A DNA stretch of 64,000 bases, from the NCBI RefSeq assembly GCF_000380185.1, contig NZ_KB904751.1, positions 33,138 through 97,137 of the forward strand, in the 5' to 3' direction. Position 1 is the stretch's first letter. Each line of letters starts with the position of its first letter. Positions 34,559-42,920 of this stretch are shown one piece after another. A model generated the notes under the pieces. It saw only the letters and a list, made by a program, of their open reading frames with translations, made no database searches and had not been told where the DNA came from. A program made the translations under genes and the position numbers. Source of the DNA: Thiofilum flexile DSM 14609 (GTDB lineage: Bacteria; Pseudomonadota; Gammaproteobacteria; Thiotrichales; Thiotrichaceae).

Positions 34559-35784
34559 TGCCAGCCTTTGAGTATCGTGCCTTAAATAGTAAAGGCAAAG
34601 AAGAGCGGGGCATTATAGAGGGGGATACCTCCCGTCAGGTGCGCCAAGCCCTACGTAACCGCGAGCTAACTCCGCTGGAAGTCCAAGCGGTGATTAAAAA
34701 ACACAAAGAAACCGCCACTGGGGTGATGTCGCGCCCCTTATTTGGAGGCGGTTTAAGCCCCACCGATTTAGCCTTAGTCACGCGCCAATTGGCAACGCTA
34801 ATAGGCTCAGGTTCTCCGATTGAGGAGGCATTGAATTCGATTGTACGCCAGTCCGAAAATGGCTCGATGCGACGTATTATTTCCGCCGTCCGCTCTAAAG
34901 TATTAGAAGGACATACGCTTGCCAATGCTTTAGGACAATTTCCGCATGCGTTTCCTGCTCTATATCGAGCAACTGTAGGCGCGGGGGAAAAGTCAGGGCA
35001 TTTAGAGCAGGTATTAGAGCGTTTAGCCGATTACACCGAAAACCGTCAACTCAGTCAGCAAAAAGTATCGAGTGCATTAGCCTATCCGATTTTATTAAGT
35101 GTAGTATCGATTGGTATTGTCATCGCGCTATTAAAGTTTGTGGTGCCCAATGTAATTAAAGTATTTGATACATTTAATCATGAATTACCCTTATTAACTC
35201 GCTTACTGATTAAAAGCAGCCAATTTTTAGAAAACTATGGTACGGCCTTATTAATCGGAATCGTAGGGATTGCATTCTTAATCCTCTTATTGCTCAAGCA
35301 AGAAAGTTGGAAAATGCGTTTTCAACGTTGGCAGTTAAAAATACCTGTAATAGGGCGTTTAGTGCGGAGTACTAATAGCGAACGATTTGCGCGTACTTTA
35401 AGTATTTTAGCATCTAGTGGGGTGCCGATTATTGATGCTATGCATATTGCAGCGGAAGTCGTGAGTAATTTACCCATGCGCCAAGCCATATTAGAAGCGG
35501 CAGCACGGGTGCGTGAGGGTACATCCATTTATAAGGCTTTGGAAAAATCGACATTATTTCCCCCTATGATGATTTATCTGATTGCTAGTGGTGAGGGTAG
35601 TGGACGTTTAGAGCAAATGTTAGAGCGGGCGGCGACTCAGCAAGAGCGCGAAATTCAAGCGCGTTTAGCCACCTTTGTGGGGTTATTAGAGCCAGCCTTA
35701 ATTTTACTCATGGGTGGGATTGTAACGCTCATTGTATTAGCGATTATGTTACCTATTTTGAATATGCCACAGTTGGTGCGTTAA
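34558..35784 (+). CDS. gspF: Type II secretion inner-membrane platform protein GspF
   Basis: 408-residue polytopic membrane protein of the assembly platform. Two T2SSF domains (about 70-195 and 270-400), each with TM segments; the motif YRATVGAGEKSGHLEQVLERLADY in the first and GEGSGRLEQMLERAATQQEREIQ in the second are the family repeats. It begins on the last base of the gspE stop. No gspG or later pseudopilin genes follow; a broken DUF1016 gene starts right after the stop, so the rest of the T2SS genes are elsewhere or were separated by rearrangement. Confidence 0.93.
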   Translation: MPAFEYRALNSKGKEERGIIEGDTSRQVRQALRNRELTPLEVQAVIKKHKETATGVMSRPLFGGGLSPTDLALVTRQLATLIGSGSPIEEALNSIVRQSENGSMRRIISAVRSKVLEGHTLANALGQFPHAFPALYRATVGAGEKSGHLEQVLERLADYTENRQLSQQKVSSALAYPILLSVVSIGIVIALLKFVVPNVIKVFDTFNHELPLLTRLLIKSSQFLENYGTALLIGIVGIAFLILLLLKQESWKMRFQRWQLKIPVIGRLVRSTNSERFARTLSILASSGVPIIDAMHIAAEVVSNLPMRQAILEAAARVREGTSIYKALEKSTLFPPMMIYLIASGEGSGRLEQMLERAATQQEREIQARLATFVGLLEPALILLMGGIVTLIVLAIMLPILNMPQLVR

Positions 35785-35952
35785 CTATTTCGAGAGACAG
35801 TGTCTCCCGTATTGAGCTGGTCGCATTACAATAGCCTATTGCACATTAGTAAACCTAAGGCGCGGGCTTGGTATGCTCAAGAGGCGATGGCTCAAAGCTG
35901 GAGTGTGAATAAGATTCGCAAAAAAATTGCTGACACAAAGCCAAACATGTAA
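35785..35952 (+). pseudogene. Remnant of a DUF1016/YhcG-type nuclease gene
   Basis: A 55-codon open stretch beginning directly after the gspF stop and ending in TAA. It reads TVSPVLSWSHYNSLLHI, then SKPKARAWYAQEAMAQSWSVNKIRKKI. This matches the DUF1016 N-terminal domain pattern (LSWSHY..LL....ARAWY..EA....WS...L). There is no start codon, ribosome site or rest of the gene (PD-(D/E)XK domain), so it is a fragment. It marks a rearrangement point right behind gspF. Confidence 0.7.
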
Positions 35953-35967
35953 ATCATCTGAGTGCTA

Positions 35968-36003
35968 AAGGTCGTTAGCTGCTCCTCCGTTGTTAACGAC
36001 CTT
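35968..36003 (-). terminator. Hairpin spanning the stop of the TPR gene
   Basis: AAGGTCGTTA ... TAACGACCTT, perfect 10-bp stem with a 16-base loop. It includes the TPR gene stop (35,993) and is followed by TTTAGC on the minus strand, so it likely terminates that gene. Confidence 0.6.
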
Positions 36004-36742
36004 CTAGTTCTTTTAAGTTATTCTTAGCCTTTTTTAAATAGTCTTTATGTAAACTCTTATAGTGACTACCCTGTAGTTCTGCTTTGTCAATAATAGCGTT
36101 GAGCAACTCAACTGCTTTTATAGTATTACCTTGTTTTTGCTGCATTTGGGCATAGTAATAGTCTGCATCTGGTCCTGCAAAGTACTTATGCAAGGCTTCA
36201 TACTCTTCATTCGCTCCAGCATAGTCCTCTAAAGCATCGAGGGTGCGAGCATAAAGCAAATGTGCATCTGGATTTTTAAAGTCAGGATTATGCTGAATCA
36301 GTTCATCTAGTAGCTTTTTAGTCGTGGCAAAGTTTCCTAGCGCAAACTCAGTTTTAGCTAAGCCATGCATAATATCAGGGGCATGCGCATAGATTCCGGT
36401 GAGGCTTTTTGCATATAACTCTTTAGCCTCCGCATAGGCTTGTTTTTGATACAGCTCATTAGCCAGTTTTAAGGTGTTTTCTATAGAATCAGATAGTTTA
36501 AACTGATGTATAGCCGCTTTAACCTCTTTATTGGGATTAATTTTTTGCTCTAAAGCTCGCCGCGCTTGTCGACCAGAACGGGTATTTAATAATTCTGGCA
36601 ATACCTCTACGATCAAATAAGCAATGGAGCCTGCCAACGGTAATAAGACTACAATCCATACCCAAGTAGTATTACGCCCTGTTTTAACGATATGAATAAC
36701 CAAGGATATTTGAATAATTATCGATAAAATGAAAATAGGCAT
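35993..36742 (-). CDS. TPR protein with an N-terminal PLDc_N-like membrane hairpin
   Basis: 249 residues. Two membrane segments (about 3-20 and 25-45, TTWVWIVVLLPLAGSIAYLI) match the phospholipase-D N-terminal-like domain seen in several membrane proteins. A charged cytoplasmic part with at least four TPR-like helical pairs follows (SIENTLKLANELYQKQAYAEAKELY and similar to residue 240). Family members are unassigned in function. It stands alone, facing left, with its own promoter region of about 125 bases before the proV gene. Confidence 0.7.
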   Translation of the reverse strand: MPIFILSIIIQISLVIHIVKTGRNTTWVWIVVLLPLAGSIAYLIVEVLPELLNTRSGRQARRALEQKINPNKEVKAAIHQFKLSDSIENTLKLANELYQKQAYAEAKELYAKSLTGIYAHAPDIMHGLAKTEFALGNFATTKKLLDELIQHNPDFKNPDAHLLYARTLDALEDYAGANEEYEALHKYFAGPDADYYYAQMQQKQGNTIKAVELLNAIIDKAELQGSHYKSLHKDYLKKAKNNLKELEGR

Positions 36743-36868
36743 ACTAGCTCCTTAACTAATGATGTAGGAGCAGTATACCAAATAAGTATTTAGTTTTAAT
36801 TAAAAGCTTAACTAATGTGGCTATAAAATATATTGGTTTGATCTGGGTCTGACAAACCTAGCATTAAA

Positions 36869-37972
36869 TCATGCACTAGCCGCCCATAAACCTTCCCAGT
36901 CTTGATCGGCTTCCTCATCGCGTCCGATAGTATTGGCTAGTATGGCTCGATCAATATACCCAATTCGTTCACCCTTATTATTCACCACCCAAATCGCGCT
37001 AGGATTTTGTAGAATGGTCTTATTCAATAGATATTCGACCGAGCGACTACCTTTGACAGTCATGGGGCGTGAGTCATCGATATCTGTAGGTAAAGCGTTC
37101 ATGCCCTGCATAATGGTCTTTACCTTCAGCACACGGGTACGGTTGACATCAGCTACAAAGCGCCGCACATAAGCATCGACTGGATTCAGCAAAATATCTT
37201 GTGCATTACCTTGTTGTATCAAGGCACCATCGCGCAAAATAGCAATACTATCCCCAATACGCAGTGCTTCATCCAGATCATGGGTAATAAAGATAATAGT
37301 TTTATTGAGTTCTTGTTGTAGGCTCAATAGCATATCTTGCATATCGGTACGAATTAAGGGGTCTAGAGCACTAAAGGCCTCATCCATTAATAAAATATCA
37401 GCATCGGTGGCTAGCGCTCGCGCTAAACCTACTCGCTGTTGCATACCACCGGAAAGTTGACGGGGATAATGTTGCTCCATGCCCTTTAAACCCACCCGCT
37501 CTAACCAGTAAGTACAGCGCTCTTGCAAGTCAGCTTCCTTAAGGGAGGAACCGCGCAGCTTTAAACCATACTGTACATTTTCTGCAATGGTTAAGTGAGG
37601 CATTAAGGCAAATTTCTGAAATACCATGGCAATTTTATGTAAACGCATCTCACGTAATTGCCGCTGGTTAAAGGTGAGAATATCCTCTCCATCTAATAAA
37701 ATCTTACCAGCGGTCGGCTCTAAGAGACGGTTAAAATGGCGGATTAAGGTGGATTTGCCCGAGCCAGATAGCCCCATAATGACTTCAATCGAGCGCGGTT
37801 GAATCGATAAATTAATATCTTGCAACCCTAGTACATGGTGCTTTTGATCCAGTAATTCTTGTTTATTCATCCCCTCTTTAACCCATTGCAAGGCTTGCTG
37901 AGGATGTTTACCAAATATTTTATACAAACCCTCAACCACTAATTTAGGGGGGGTATCTGTTATGTTTGACAT
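36869..37972 (-). CDS. proV: Glycine betaine/proline ABC transporter ATP-binding protein
   Basis: Cytoplasmic ATPase of an osmoprotectant importer, 367 residues. Walker A GLSGSGKSTLIRHFN (about 69-77), Q-loop FQKFALMPHLTI, ABC signature LSGGMQQRVGLARAL, Walker B DILLMDEAFSALDP, H-loop FITHDLDEAL. The C-terminal ~90 residues contain the CBS-like regulatory region found in ProV/OpuAA-type proteins (VEYLLNKTILQNPSAIWVVNN). Third gene of proX-proW-proV; 14 bases after proW. The characteristic N-terminal LYKIFGKHPQQALQWVKEG supports the ProV rather than a general ABC assignment. Confidence 0.93.
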   Translation of the reverse strand: MSNITDTPPKLVVEGLYKIFGKHPQQALQWVKEGMNKQELLDQKHHVLGLQDINLSIQPRSIEVIMGLSGSGKSTLIRHFNRLLEPTAGKILLDGEDILTFNQRQLREMRLHKIAMVFQKFALMPHLTIAENVQYGLKLRGSSLKEADLQERCTYWLERVGLKGMEQHYPRQLSGGMQQRVGLARALATDADILLMDEAFSALDPLIRTDMQDMLLSLQQELNKTIIFITHDLDEALRIGDSIAILRDGALIQQGNAQDILLNPVDAYVRRFVADVNRTRVLKVKTIMQGMNALPTDIDDSRPMTVKGSRSVEYLLNKTILQNPSAIWVVNNKGERIGYIDRAILANTIGRDEEADQDWEGLWAASA

Positions 37973-37986
37973 AATAAAACCTTACC

Positions 37987-38865
37987 TTATGCGTTATGTT
38001 GGCCTTGAAGGCGTTTGCCGTAGCTTTGTGATACACGGTCAAAAATAATAGCGAGTGCGACAATCGCTAGGCCATTGAATAACCCCATAGCAAAGTATTG
38101 ATTAGTAATCGCTTTTAACACAGGTTGCCCTAGACCCTTCACCCCAATCATAGAAGCAATCACCACCATAGACAGTGACATCATAATGGTTTGATTAATG
38201 CCAGCAAAAATAGAAGGCAGTGCCAGCGGTAATTGAACTTGACGTAGTTTTTGCCAATAGGTCGAACCAAACGCTTCGGCTGCTTCTAATACCGCCTTAT
38301 CTACATGGCGAATCCCTAAATTAGTCAGGCGAATCATAGGAGGAATAGCATAAATAACCACCGCAATGACACCGGGTACTTTACCAATACCCAATAACAT
38401 CACCACTGGAATTAAATACACAAAGCTGGGCATAGTCTGCATAACATCTAAAATAGGGGTAATAAATGACTGTGCTCTATTAGAATGCGCCATTAAGATA
38501 CCAATAGGTAAGCCTAGTAGTATGGATAACAGAGTGCAAACCGTAATAATGCTTAAGGTACTCATGGTATTTTCCCACATGCCGAAAATACCAATTAATA
38601 ATAAAGAAATAGTGGCACCTAAAACTATTTTATAGTTGCGGCTGGCAAACCATGAAACCAGTGCCACCAAGCCTATAATAATAGGCCAAGGAGTAGTAAT
38701 TAATAATTGCTCTAACCAGACTAGAAATTGTAAGAGCGGATCAAAAAATTGCTCAATACTACTGCCATATTCACGAGAAAAATCACGAAAAGTAGTATCA
38801 ACCGCTTTATTAATCTCACGCAGAGCATCATAAGACAATGCTGGAAATTCTGTTAGCCAATCCAT
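37987..38865 (-). CDS. proW: Glycine betaine/proline ABC transporter permease
   Basis: 292-residue inner-membrane permease with a helical core of about six membrane segments. The EAA-type loop is EAAEAFGSTYWQKLRQVQLPLALPSIFAGINQ (about 194-225) that couples to ProV. The N-terminal domain up to residue 60 (DFSREYGSSIEQFFDPLLQFLVWLE) matches ProW/OpuAB. Separated from proX by 169 bases that include a strong terminator-like hairpin, so ProX would be made in excess. Confidence 0.93.
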   Translation of the reverse strand: MDWLTEFPALSYDALREINKAVDTTFRDFSREYGSSIEQFFDPLLQFLVWLEQLLITTPWPIIIGLVALVSWFASRNYKIVLGATISLLLIGIFGMWENTMSTLSIITVCTLLSILLGLPIGILMAHSNRAQSFITPILDVMQTMPSFVYLIPVVMLLGIGKVPGVIAVVIYAIPPMIRLTNLGIRHVDKAVLEAAEAFGSTYWQKLRQVQLPLALPSIFAGINQTIMMSLSMVVIASMIGVKGLGQPVLKAITNQYFAMGLFNGLAIVALAIIFDRVSQSYGKRLQGQHNA

Positions 38866-38954
38866 ATAAACCTTCTATATCATGGTGCTAATAAGAGAGT
38901 ATTAAGTTTTTATAGTTAATCCCTAAGATAGGGTATATTGTTATTAGCATTGTT

Positions 38955-39000
38955 AAAAACTAGGTACTAATACAGGATCATCACAGTAATTAGTACCTAG
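38955..39000 (-). terminator. Rho-independent terminator between proX and proW
   Basis: On the minus strand, a perfect 12-bp stem CTAGGTACTAAT / ATTAGTACCTAG with a 17-base loop is followed directly by TTTTTAAC. It follows the proX stop, so some transcripts would end here. Partial readthrough would produce the low-level permease and ATPase. Confidence 0.8.
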
Positions 39001-39034
39001 GAATCATAGGGGGTATTTTTATAACTCGAATAGG

Positions 39035-40045
39035 CTATTTTATTTTAGCTTTAATCTTTTCTGCGACTTCAGGGCTAACCCAAGTAGTCCATAAAGGTTC
39101 TTGGGTTTTGAGGAAATGCATAGCACCGGCTTCACCATCGGCTTTTTCATTATCCATCCAAGCTAGAATTTGATTTAGCATGTCATTTTTATAAGTACGC
39201 TTACTTAAATAATCCATGACGGCTTTAGGTGCGCGTTCGGCAAAGGGTACGGTCACTGCGGTGCGTACTTCAGATTTAGCCCAAGCTGAGGGTTTAGGAT
39301 CAACACAGTCTTCTTTACTAATACAGCTCTGCCACATCTTATCATCATAGGGCACATTAAAATCGAGCTTATACATCGGGAATTTGCCTAAGATAGCCGT
39401 TGGTGCCCAGTAGTAACCTATCCACGGTTGTTTACGCTCATAAGCCTTAGCAATAGAGCCGTCTAATCCCGCTGCTGAACCCGGATCAATTAAATCAAAT
39501 CCGGCTTCTTTGCCTTTAAAGGCTTTGAATAAATTATCGGTGTTAATTTGGCAACCCCAACCAGAAGGGCAACCCATAAATGCACCGCGCTTTTTATTTT
39601 CTGGATTAGGGAATAGCTCTGGGTGTTTTAGTGCGTCTTCTACGGTCTTTATGTCGGGATGGGCATCAGCAAAATATTGGGGTATCCACCAACCTTCTTC
39701 TCCTCCGTCTTCTAGGATATTACTAACTGCTTTTAATTTGTTAGCTTTAATGGCGGCCTCAATTTTGTCACGATTAGCATTAAACCATAATTCAGAGGCT
39801 AAATCAGGTTCTGCTTTTTCAGTCATAGAGGTAATAGCAGGTACTGTATCACTAGGAACAAGGCTGACTTTACAATCGAAACCCGTTTCGAGAATGATTT
39901 TATCTAGATAGGCGGCGAATTCTGCGGACGCCCAGTTCATATCAGCTAAACTGACTTTTCCACAAGTGTTATCGGAGTGAGCCATTTGACTAGTGAATAG
40001 GACTAGGGAGCAAAGTCCTAATCCTAAAATATTCTTTAAAGACAT
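39035..40045 (-). CDS. proX: Glycine betaine-binding periplasmic protein
   Basis: 336-residue substrate-binding protein with a signal peptide (about 1-24, LGLGLCSLVLFTSQMAHS). The domain opens TCGKVSLADMNWASAEFAAYL, and later has EEGWWIPQYFADAHPDIKT and WIGYYWAPTAILGKFPMYKLDF, the aromatic stretches that make the betaine cage in ProX/OpuAC proteins. First gene of the operon. The upstream AT-rich region (40,046-40,480) likely holds an osmotically controlled promoter; none could be placed precisely. Confidence 0.93.
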   Translation of the reverse strand: MSLKNILGLGLCSLVLFTSQMAHSDNTCGKVSLADMNWASAEFAAYLDKIILETGFDCKVSLVPSDTVPAITSMTEKAEPDLASELWFNANRDKIEAAIKANKLKAVSNILEDGGEEGWWIPQYFADAHPDIKTVEDALKHPELFPNPENKKRGAFMGCPSGWGCQINTDNLFKAFKGKEAGFDLIDPGSAAGLDGSIAKAYERKQPWIGYYWAPTAILGKFPMYKLDFNVPYDDKMWQSCISKEDCVDPKPSAWAKSEVRTAVTVPFAERAPKAVMDYLSKRTYKNDMLNQILAWMDNEKADGEAGAMHFLKTQEPLWTTWVSPEVAEKIKAKIK

Positions 40046-40491
40046 AAGATATCCTTACCGCTGCTTAAAGCAATGTAAAATAACAAGGTTAATAGTTTAA
40101 TAATAATCAACCTTGGCTAAGCAGCCATGCGTAGGATTATGAGAAACGCATGACAATGTAACTTGCTAATTAGCAATCTCTTTACACCTTAACGCCTTAG
40201 GCTGGTAATTACAACAAAATTTTTTAATAAATTTATAAAAAATATATATTATTTATTTTATCTGAAAATAAGTAAGAGTATAGATATGATCTGATTTCTT
40301 AAATGATCAGCTATTAATTTAATACTGTAATTTAAATGATCCTATGGATAGATATTAATAGAGTAAGACGTTTTTACTTTTTATCGGAAAAAATGGGATG
40401 TGTCCGTGAGACGTGAAACAATGCTGGCATGTGTAGTGTGTACCTTGCCTATGGTGGCAAACCCCAATCTTATAAATGAGTGAGCACAATA
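40046..40491. other. AT-rich divergent promoter region
   Basis: About 445 bases between proX and the first outer-membrane barrel gene, with AT runs around 40,220-40,260 suited to an osmoregulated or H-NS-bound promoter. I see no gene other than a 20-25-codon frame at 40,407-40,484 that overlaps the next start and is probably chance. Confidence 0.45.
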
Positions 40492-41037
40492 ATGAAAAAA
40501 TATCTAATAGCACTAGCATGGATAGCAGTCGCTAATGCTAGCGCTTCAGCGGCTGATTTAATGGACAGTAAAAACCTCTATGTGGGCGGTAATCTAGGTA
40601 CAGTGGTGTCCTGGGGCAATTTGAATGACTGTGGTGATGATAGCTACTGCTTACAAGGTAAGGCCTTGGTAGGGTATAAACTCAATGATAGTTTTGCGGT
40701 TGAAGGTGCTTTTCATCAATTATTAGATGTCACTTATAGGAATGGTATGACCTTAGCGGTTACTGGCCTGAGTGTCAGTGCGGTCGGCTCCATGCCAGTG
40801 GCTAACAAGACCGAAGCCTTTGGGCGTCTAGGTATCATGTCGGGACGTAATATAGTGGAATCTGCTAGTGGTGGCAGTGCCTCTTCTGATCGTACCGATG
40901 TGCTCTGGGGCGGCGGCCTGCAGTATAAAATGAATGATAATATGAAGTTGCGTGGTGAATACGAAAATTTCCAAAGTAATGCTAATAGTCTGGATATTGG
41001 GATACTTTCAGCAGGTATTACTTTTTCCAGCTTTTAA
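40492..41037 (+). CDS. Outer-membrane beta-barrel protein, opacity/OmpA-like
   Basis: 181 residues from the Met giving a signal peptide (MKKYLIALAWIAVANASASA). The mature part has alternating beta-strands (YVGGNLGTVVSW, GYKLNDSFAVEGAF, GLQYKMNDNMKLRGEYENF) and ends in aromatic F (ITFSSF), typical of small 8-strand barrels. A DDCGDDSYC-type cysteine pair near residue 45 has a counterpart in the next gene. No precise family. A terminator-like hairpin separates the two genes. Confidence 0.7.
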   Translation: MKKYLIALAWIAVANASASAADLMDSKNLYVGGNLGTVVSWGNLNDCGDDSYCLQGKALVGYKLNDSFAVEGAFHQLLDVTYRNGMTLAVTGLSVSAVGSMPVANKTEAFGRLGIMSGRNIVESASGGSASSDRTDVLWGGGLQYKMNDNMKLRGEYENFQSNANSLDIGILSAGITFSSF

Positions 41038-41142
41038 GGTAAATTTGGTTGAATTTTAATCTACTCATTAGATTAAATATTCACCGTTAATCCTTTTTGT
41101 CGGGAAAACTCCTAACGCAGTTCTGTTTAATGAATAATAAAA

Positions 41143-41174
41143 CAACTCAGCTTGCCGAATCGGTGAGTTGATTT
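41143..41174 (+). terminator. Hairpin between the two barrel genes
   Basis: CAACTCA ... TGAGTTG with a 14-base loop and ATTTT after. It likely separates expression of the two paralogues. Confidence 0.5.
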
Positions 41175-41206
41175 TGGATCACTTACTAAATTAAAAGAGA
41201 ATAAAA

Positions 41207-41785
41207 ATGAAACAACAGTTATTAGCTTTAGTTATTGCCTTAAGTACTTCATCTGTGTGGGCGGGTGGACTGACTACAGGGTTGGGGTTAGGTGGTGGTG
41301 GTTCTGGCTTTTATGCAGGTGCCAGCATGGGTAAAGTAGTAACAGGTGATGTTATGGATGACTGTGACAAACTGGAGTGGGATTGCTACTCTTGGAAAGC
41401 ATATGGCGGTTATAAATTCAATAAAAACTTTGGTGTAGAGGGTGGTTATTATAATTTTATTGATGAAGATTTTGATGTAGATAATGGTAAGACAACGACT
41501 ACAAGCAATCTTAAAATGACGGGCTATTCGGTGGCAGCAACTGCAAGTATGCCATTAATGGATAATAAAGCCGAGGTATTTGGGAAGTTGGGTATGTTTT
41601 CCATGAAAGCTGAGGTGGATGGTGAAGCAATTAAGAATGAGGATGGAGATGAGAAAGAGACAGGCGCACTATTTGGGGTTGGTGCGGGTTATAAACTCAC
41701 CAATAATATCGGGGTTCGTGGTGAGTATGAGCACCTAAAAGGCGATGGTTTGTTAACCGGTGGTGTGACCTTCTCTACTTTCTAA
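41207..41785 (+). CDS. Outer-membrane beta-barrel protein, paralogue of the preceding gene
   Basis: 192 residues, with a signal peptide ending SVWA. A Gly-rich segment (GLGLGGGGSGFYAGAS) follows, then barrel strands and terminal ITF-type VTFSTF. Shared features with the previous protein: VMDDCDKLEWDCYSWKAYGGYKFNKN cysteine pair, EVFGKLGMFSMK versus EAFGRLGIMSGR, and GVRGEYEHLKGDG versus KLRGEYENFQSNA. This indicates a tandem duplication. Two cysteines about eight residues apart may form a disulfide in an extracellular loop. Confidence 0.75.
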   Translation: MKQQLLALVIALSTSSVWAGGLTTGLGLGGGGSGFYAGASMGKVVTGDVMDDCDKLEWDCYSWKAYGGYKFNKNFGVEGGYYNFIDEDFDVDNGKTTTTSNLKMTGYSVAATASMPLMDNKAEVFGKLGMFSMKAEVDGEAIKNEDGDEKETGALFGVGAGYKLTNNIGVRGEYEHLKGDGLLTGGVTFSTF

Positions 41786-41810
41786 TCTAGTTTAGTCAGT
41801 GATTGAATAG

Positions 41811-41835
41811 GCACGTAGCTGATAAGGCTACGTGC
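41811..41835. terminator. Terminator shared by barrel gene and lipocalin-like gene
   Basis: GCACGTAGC-TGATAAG-GCTACGTGC, a perfect 9-bp stem between the convergent stops and touching the last base of the minus-strand gene stop. Confidence 0.65.
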
Positions 41836-42920
41836 TAATAGCCGGTTAGCTCCATATATCCCATCCCATTTTTCCCTCCATCCACTTCAACTACGCCCTC
41901 CCAATACGGAAACTGTGCTGCCATCCATTGTTGAGGATAGGGGGTGCTGATTTGCCAGCGTTTATTGAGTTTGGGTAATTCAAGCGTCCAAGCCAGCGGT
42001 AGGGTTAAGCGTAACGGTTGACCTTGTTTAAGCACCTCAATCGTCTGTGAAGTCTGAGGGGTTAAAACGATATCCTCCGCCTTTAGGGTTTGACTGATGC
42101 CTGCAGGTGTAATCCAGCTTCCACTGAGCCAATGCTTGCCATCGGTGTGGCGTAATTGATAAACCATTAATGCATAACCATCCTTAAAATGCAGAGAAAA
42201 CCAATCCCAACCCTGTTGATTAGGGGCTAGTGGTTGTGAACTCCACTCGCGATCTAACCACGCCGTACCCGTAAGCGGAGTAGATTTGCCCTGACGTGTT
42301 GCTGTACCTGTAATGCTGATATGGGGTTGGCTGTAATAGTAACTCGCCTGATTACCGGCAGATTTTTGGTTATAGCCCTGATCGCCTTGTAATACCCACG
42401 GCTTATCACTGTTTAATTCAAAGGTGAGTTCCCAATCGGCCACGGTAAATTTCAATATTGAGGGAAAAGGATTCGCCGAATGACTTTGCCACGCCCAATC
42501 ATCCAGCCATGCAGCAAAAGGCTGAGCCTCAACACTGGCTTGTCCAATGCCGCCACGAGCAAAGCGTTGGGCAGGAAAATAACCATTAGGGGTAGAGAGT
42601 GCGGCATGTGCCATCCACATTTGATTACTCTCCCAACCATTTAAAATAGGTTTTGGGGTGAGGGATTGCCGGAATAGCGTCCATTGAATACCCCAAGGCT
42701 TACCCTCTGGATCCGTTAAATTCGCGGTGATATACCACCACTCAATCCGATAATCAGGGTGAGGGGAATGATCGGCTGGGAAATTAAAAGTGCGGTGGGG
42801 TGTGACAGCAGCATAGCCTGATGCGTCTTGGCGTAGGACTTGATAAACCTCTTGTGTTGCACTTTCAGCTAGGCTTATGGCGCTCCAACACAGGAGTAGG
42901 CATAACCACCGTATTCTCAT
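41835..42920 (-). CDS. Secreted lipocalin-like protein (AttH/CrtC-N family)
   Basis: 361 residues from the ATG at 42,920, which overlaps the permease stop (ATGA) and has GGAGG upstream; the frame is open to 43,067 but the extra part lies in the permease. Signal peptide MRIRWLCLLLCWSAISLAES. Two lipocalin-like halves: FNFPADHSPHPDYRIEWWYITANLTDPEGKPWGIQWTLFRQ and DWFSLHFKDGYALMVYQLRHTDG, typical of AttH / COG5621 secreted hydrolase-like proteins. No enzymatic function is proven. It forms an operon with an ABC ATPase and a FtsX-type permease, the AttEFGH-like layout. Confidence 0.8.
   Translation of the reverse strand: MRIRWLCLLLCWSAISLAESATQEVYQVLRQDASGYAAVTPHRTFNFPADHSPHPDYRIEWWYITANLTDPEGKPWGIQWTLFRQSLTPKPILNGWESNQMWMAHAALSTPNGYFPAQRFARGGIGQASVEAQPFAAWLDDWAWQSHSANPFPSILKFTVADWELTFELNSDKPWVLQGDQGYNQKSAGNQASYYYSQPHISITGTATRQGKSTPLTGTAWLDREWSSQPLAPNQQGWDWFSLHFKDGYALMVYQLRHTDGKHWLSGSWITPAGISQTLKAEDIVLTPQTSQTIEVLKQGQPLRLTLPLAWTLELPKLNKRWQISTPYPQQWMAAQFPYWEGVVEVDGGKNGMGYMELTGY

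Noticed and set aside
40407..40484. Short leader-like frame (MRRETMLACVVCTLPMVANP...) ahead of the first barrel gene
   Set aside because: Only about 25 codons and it ends inside the next start region; I found no ribosome site or attenuator logic.
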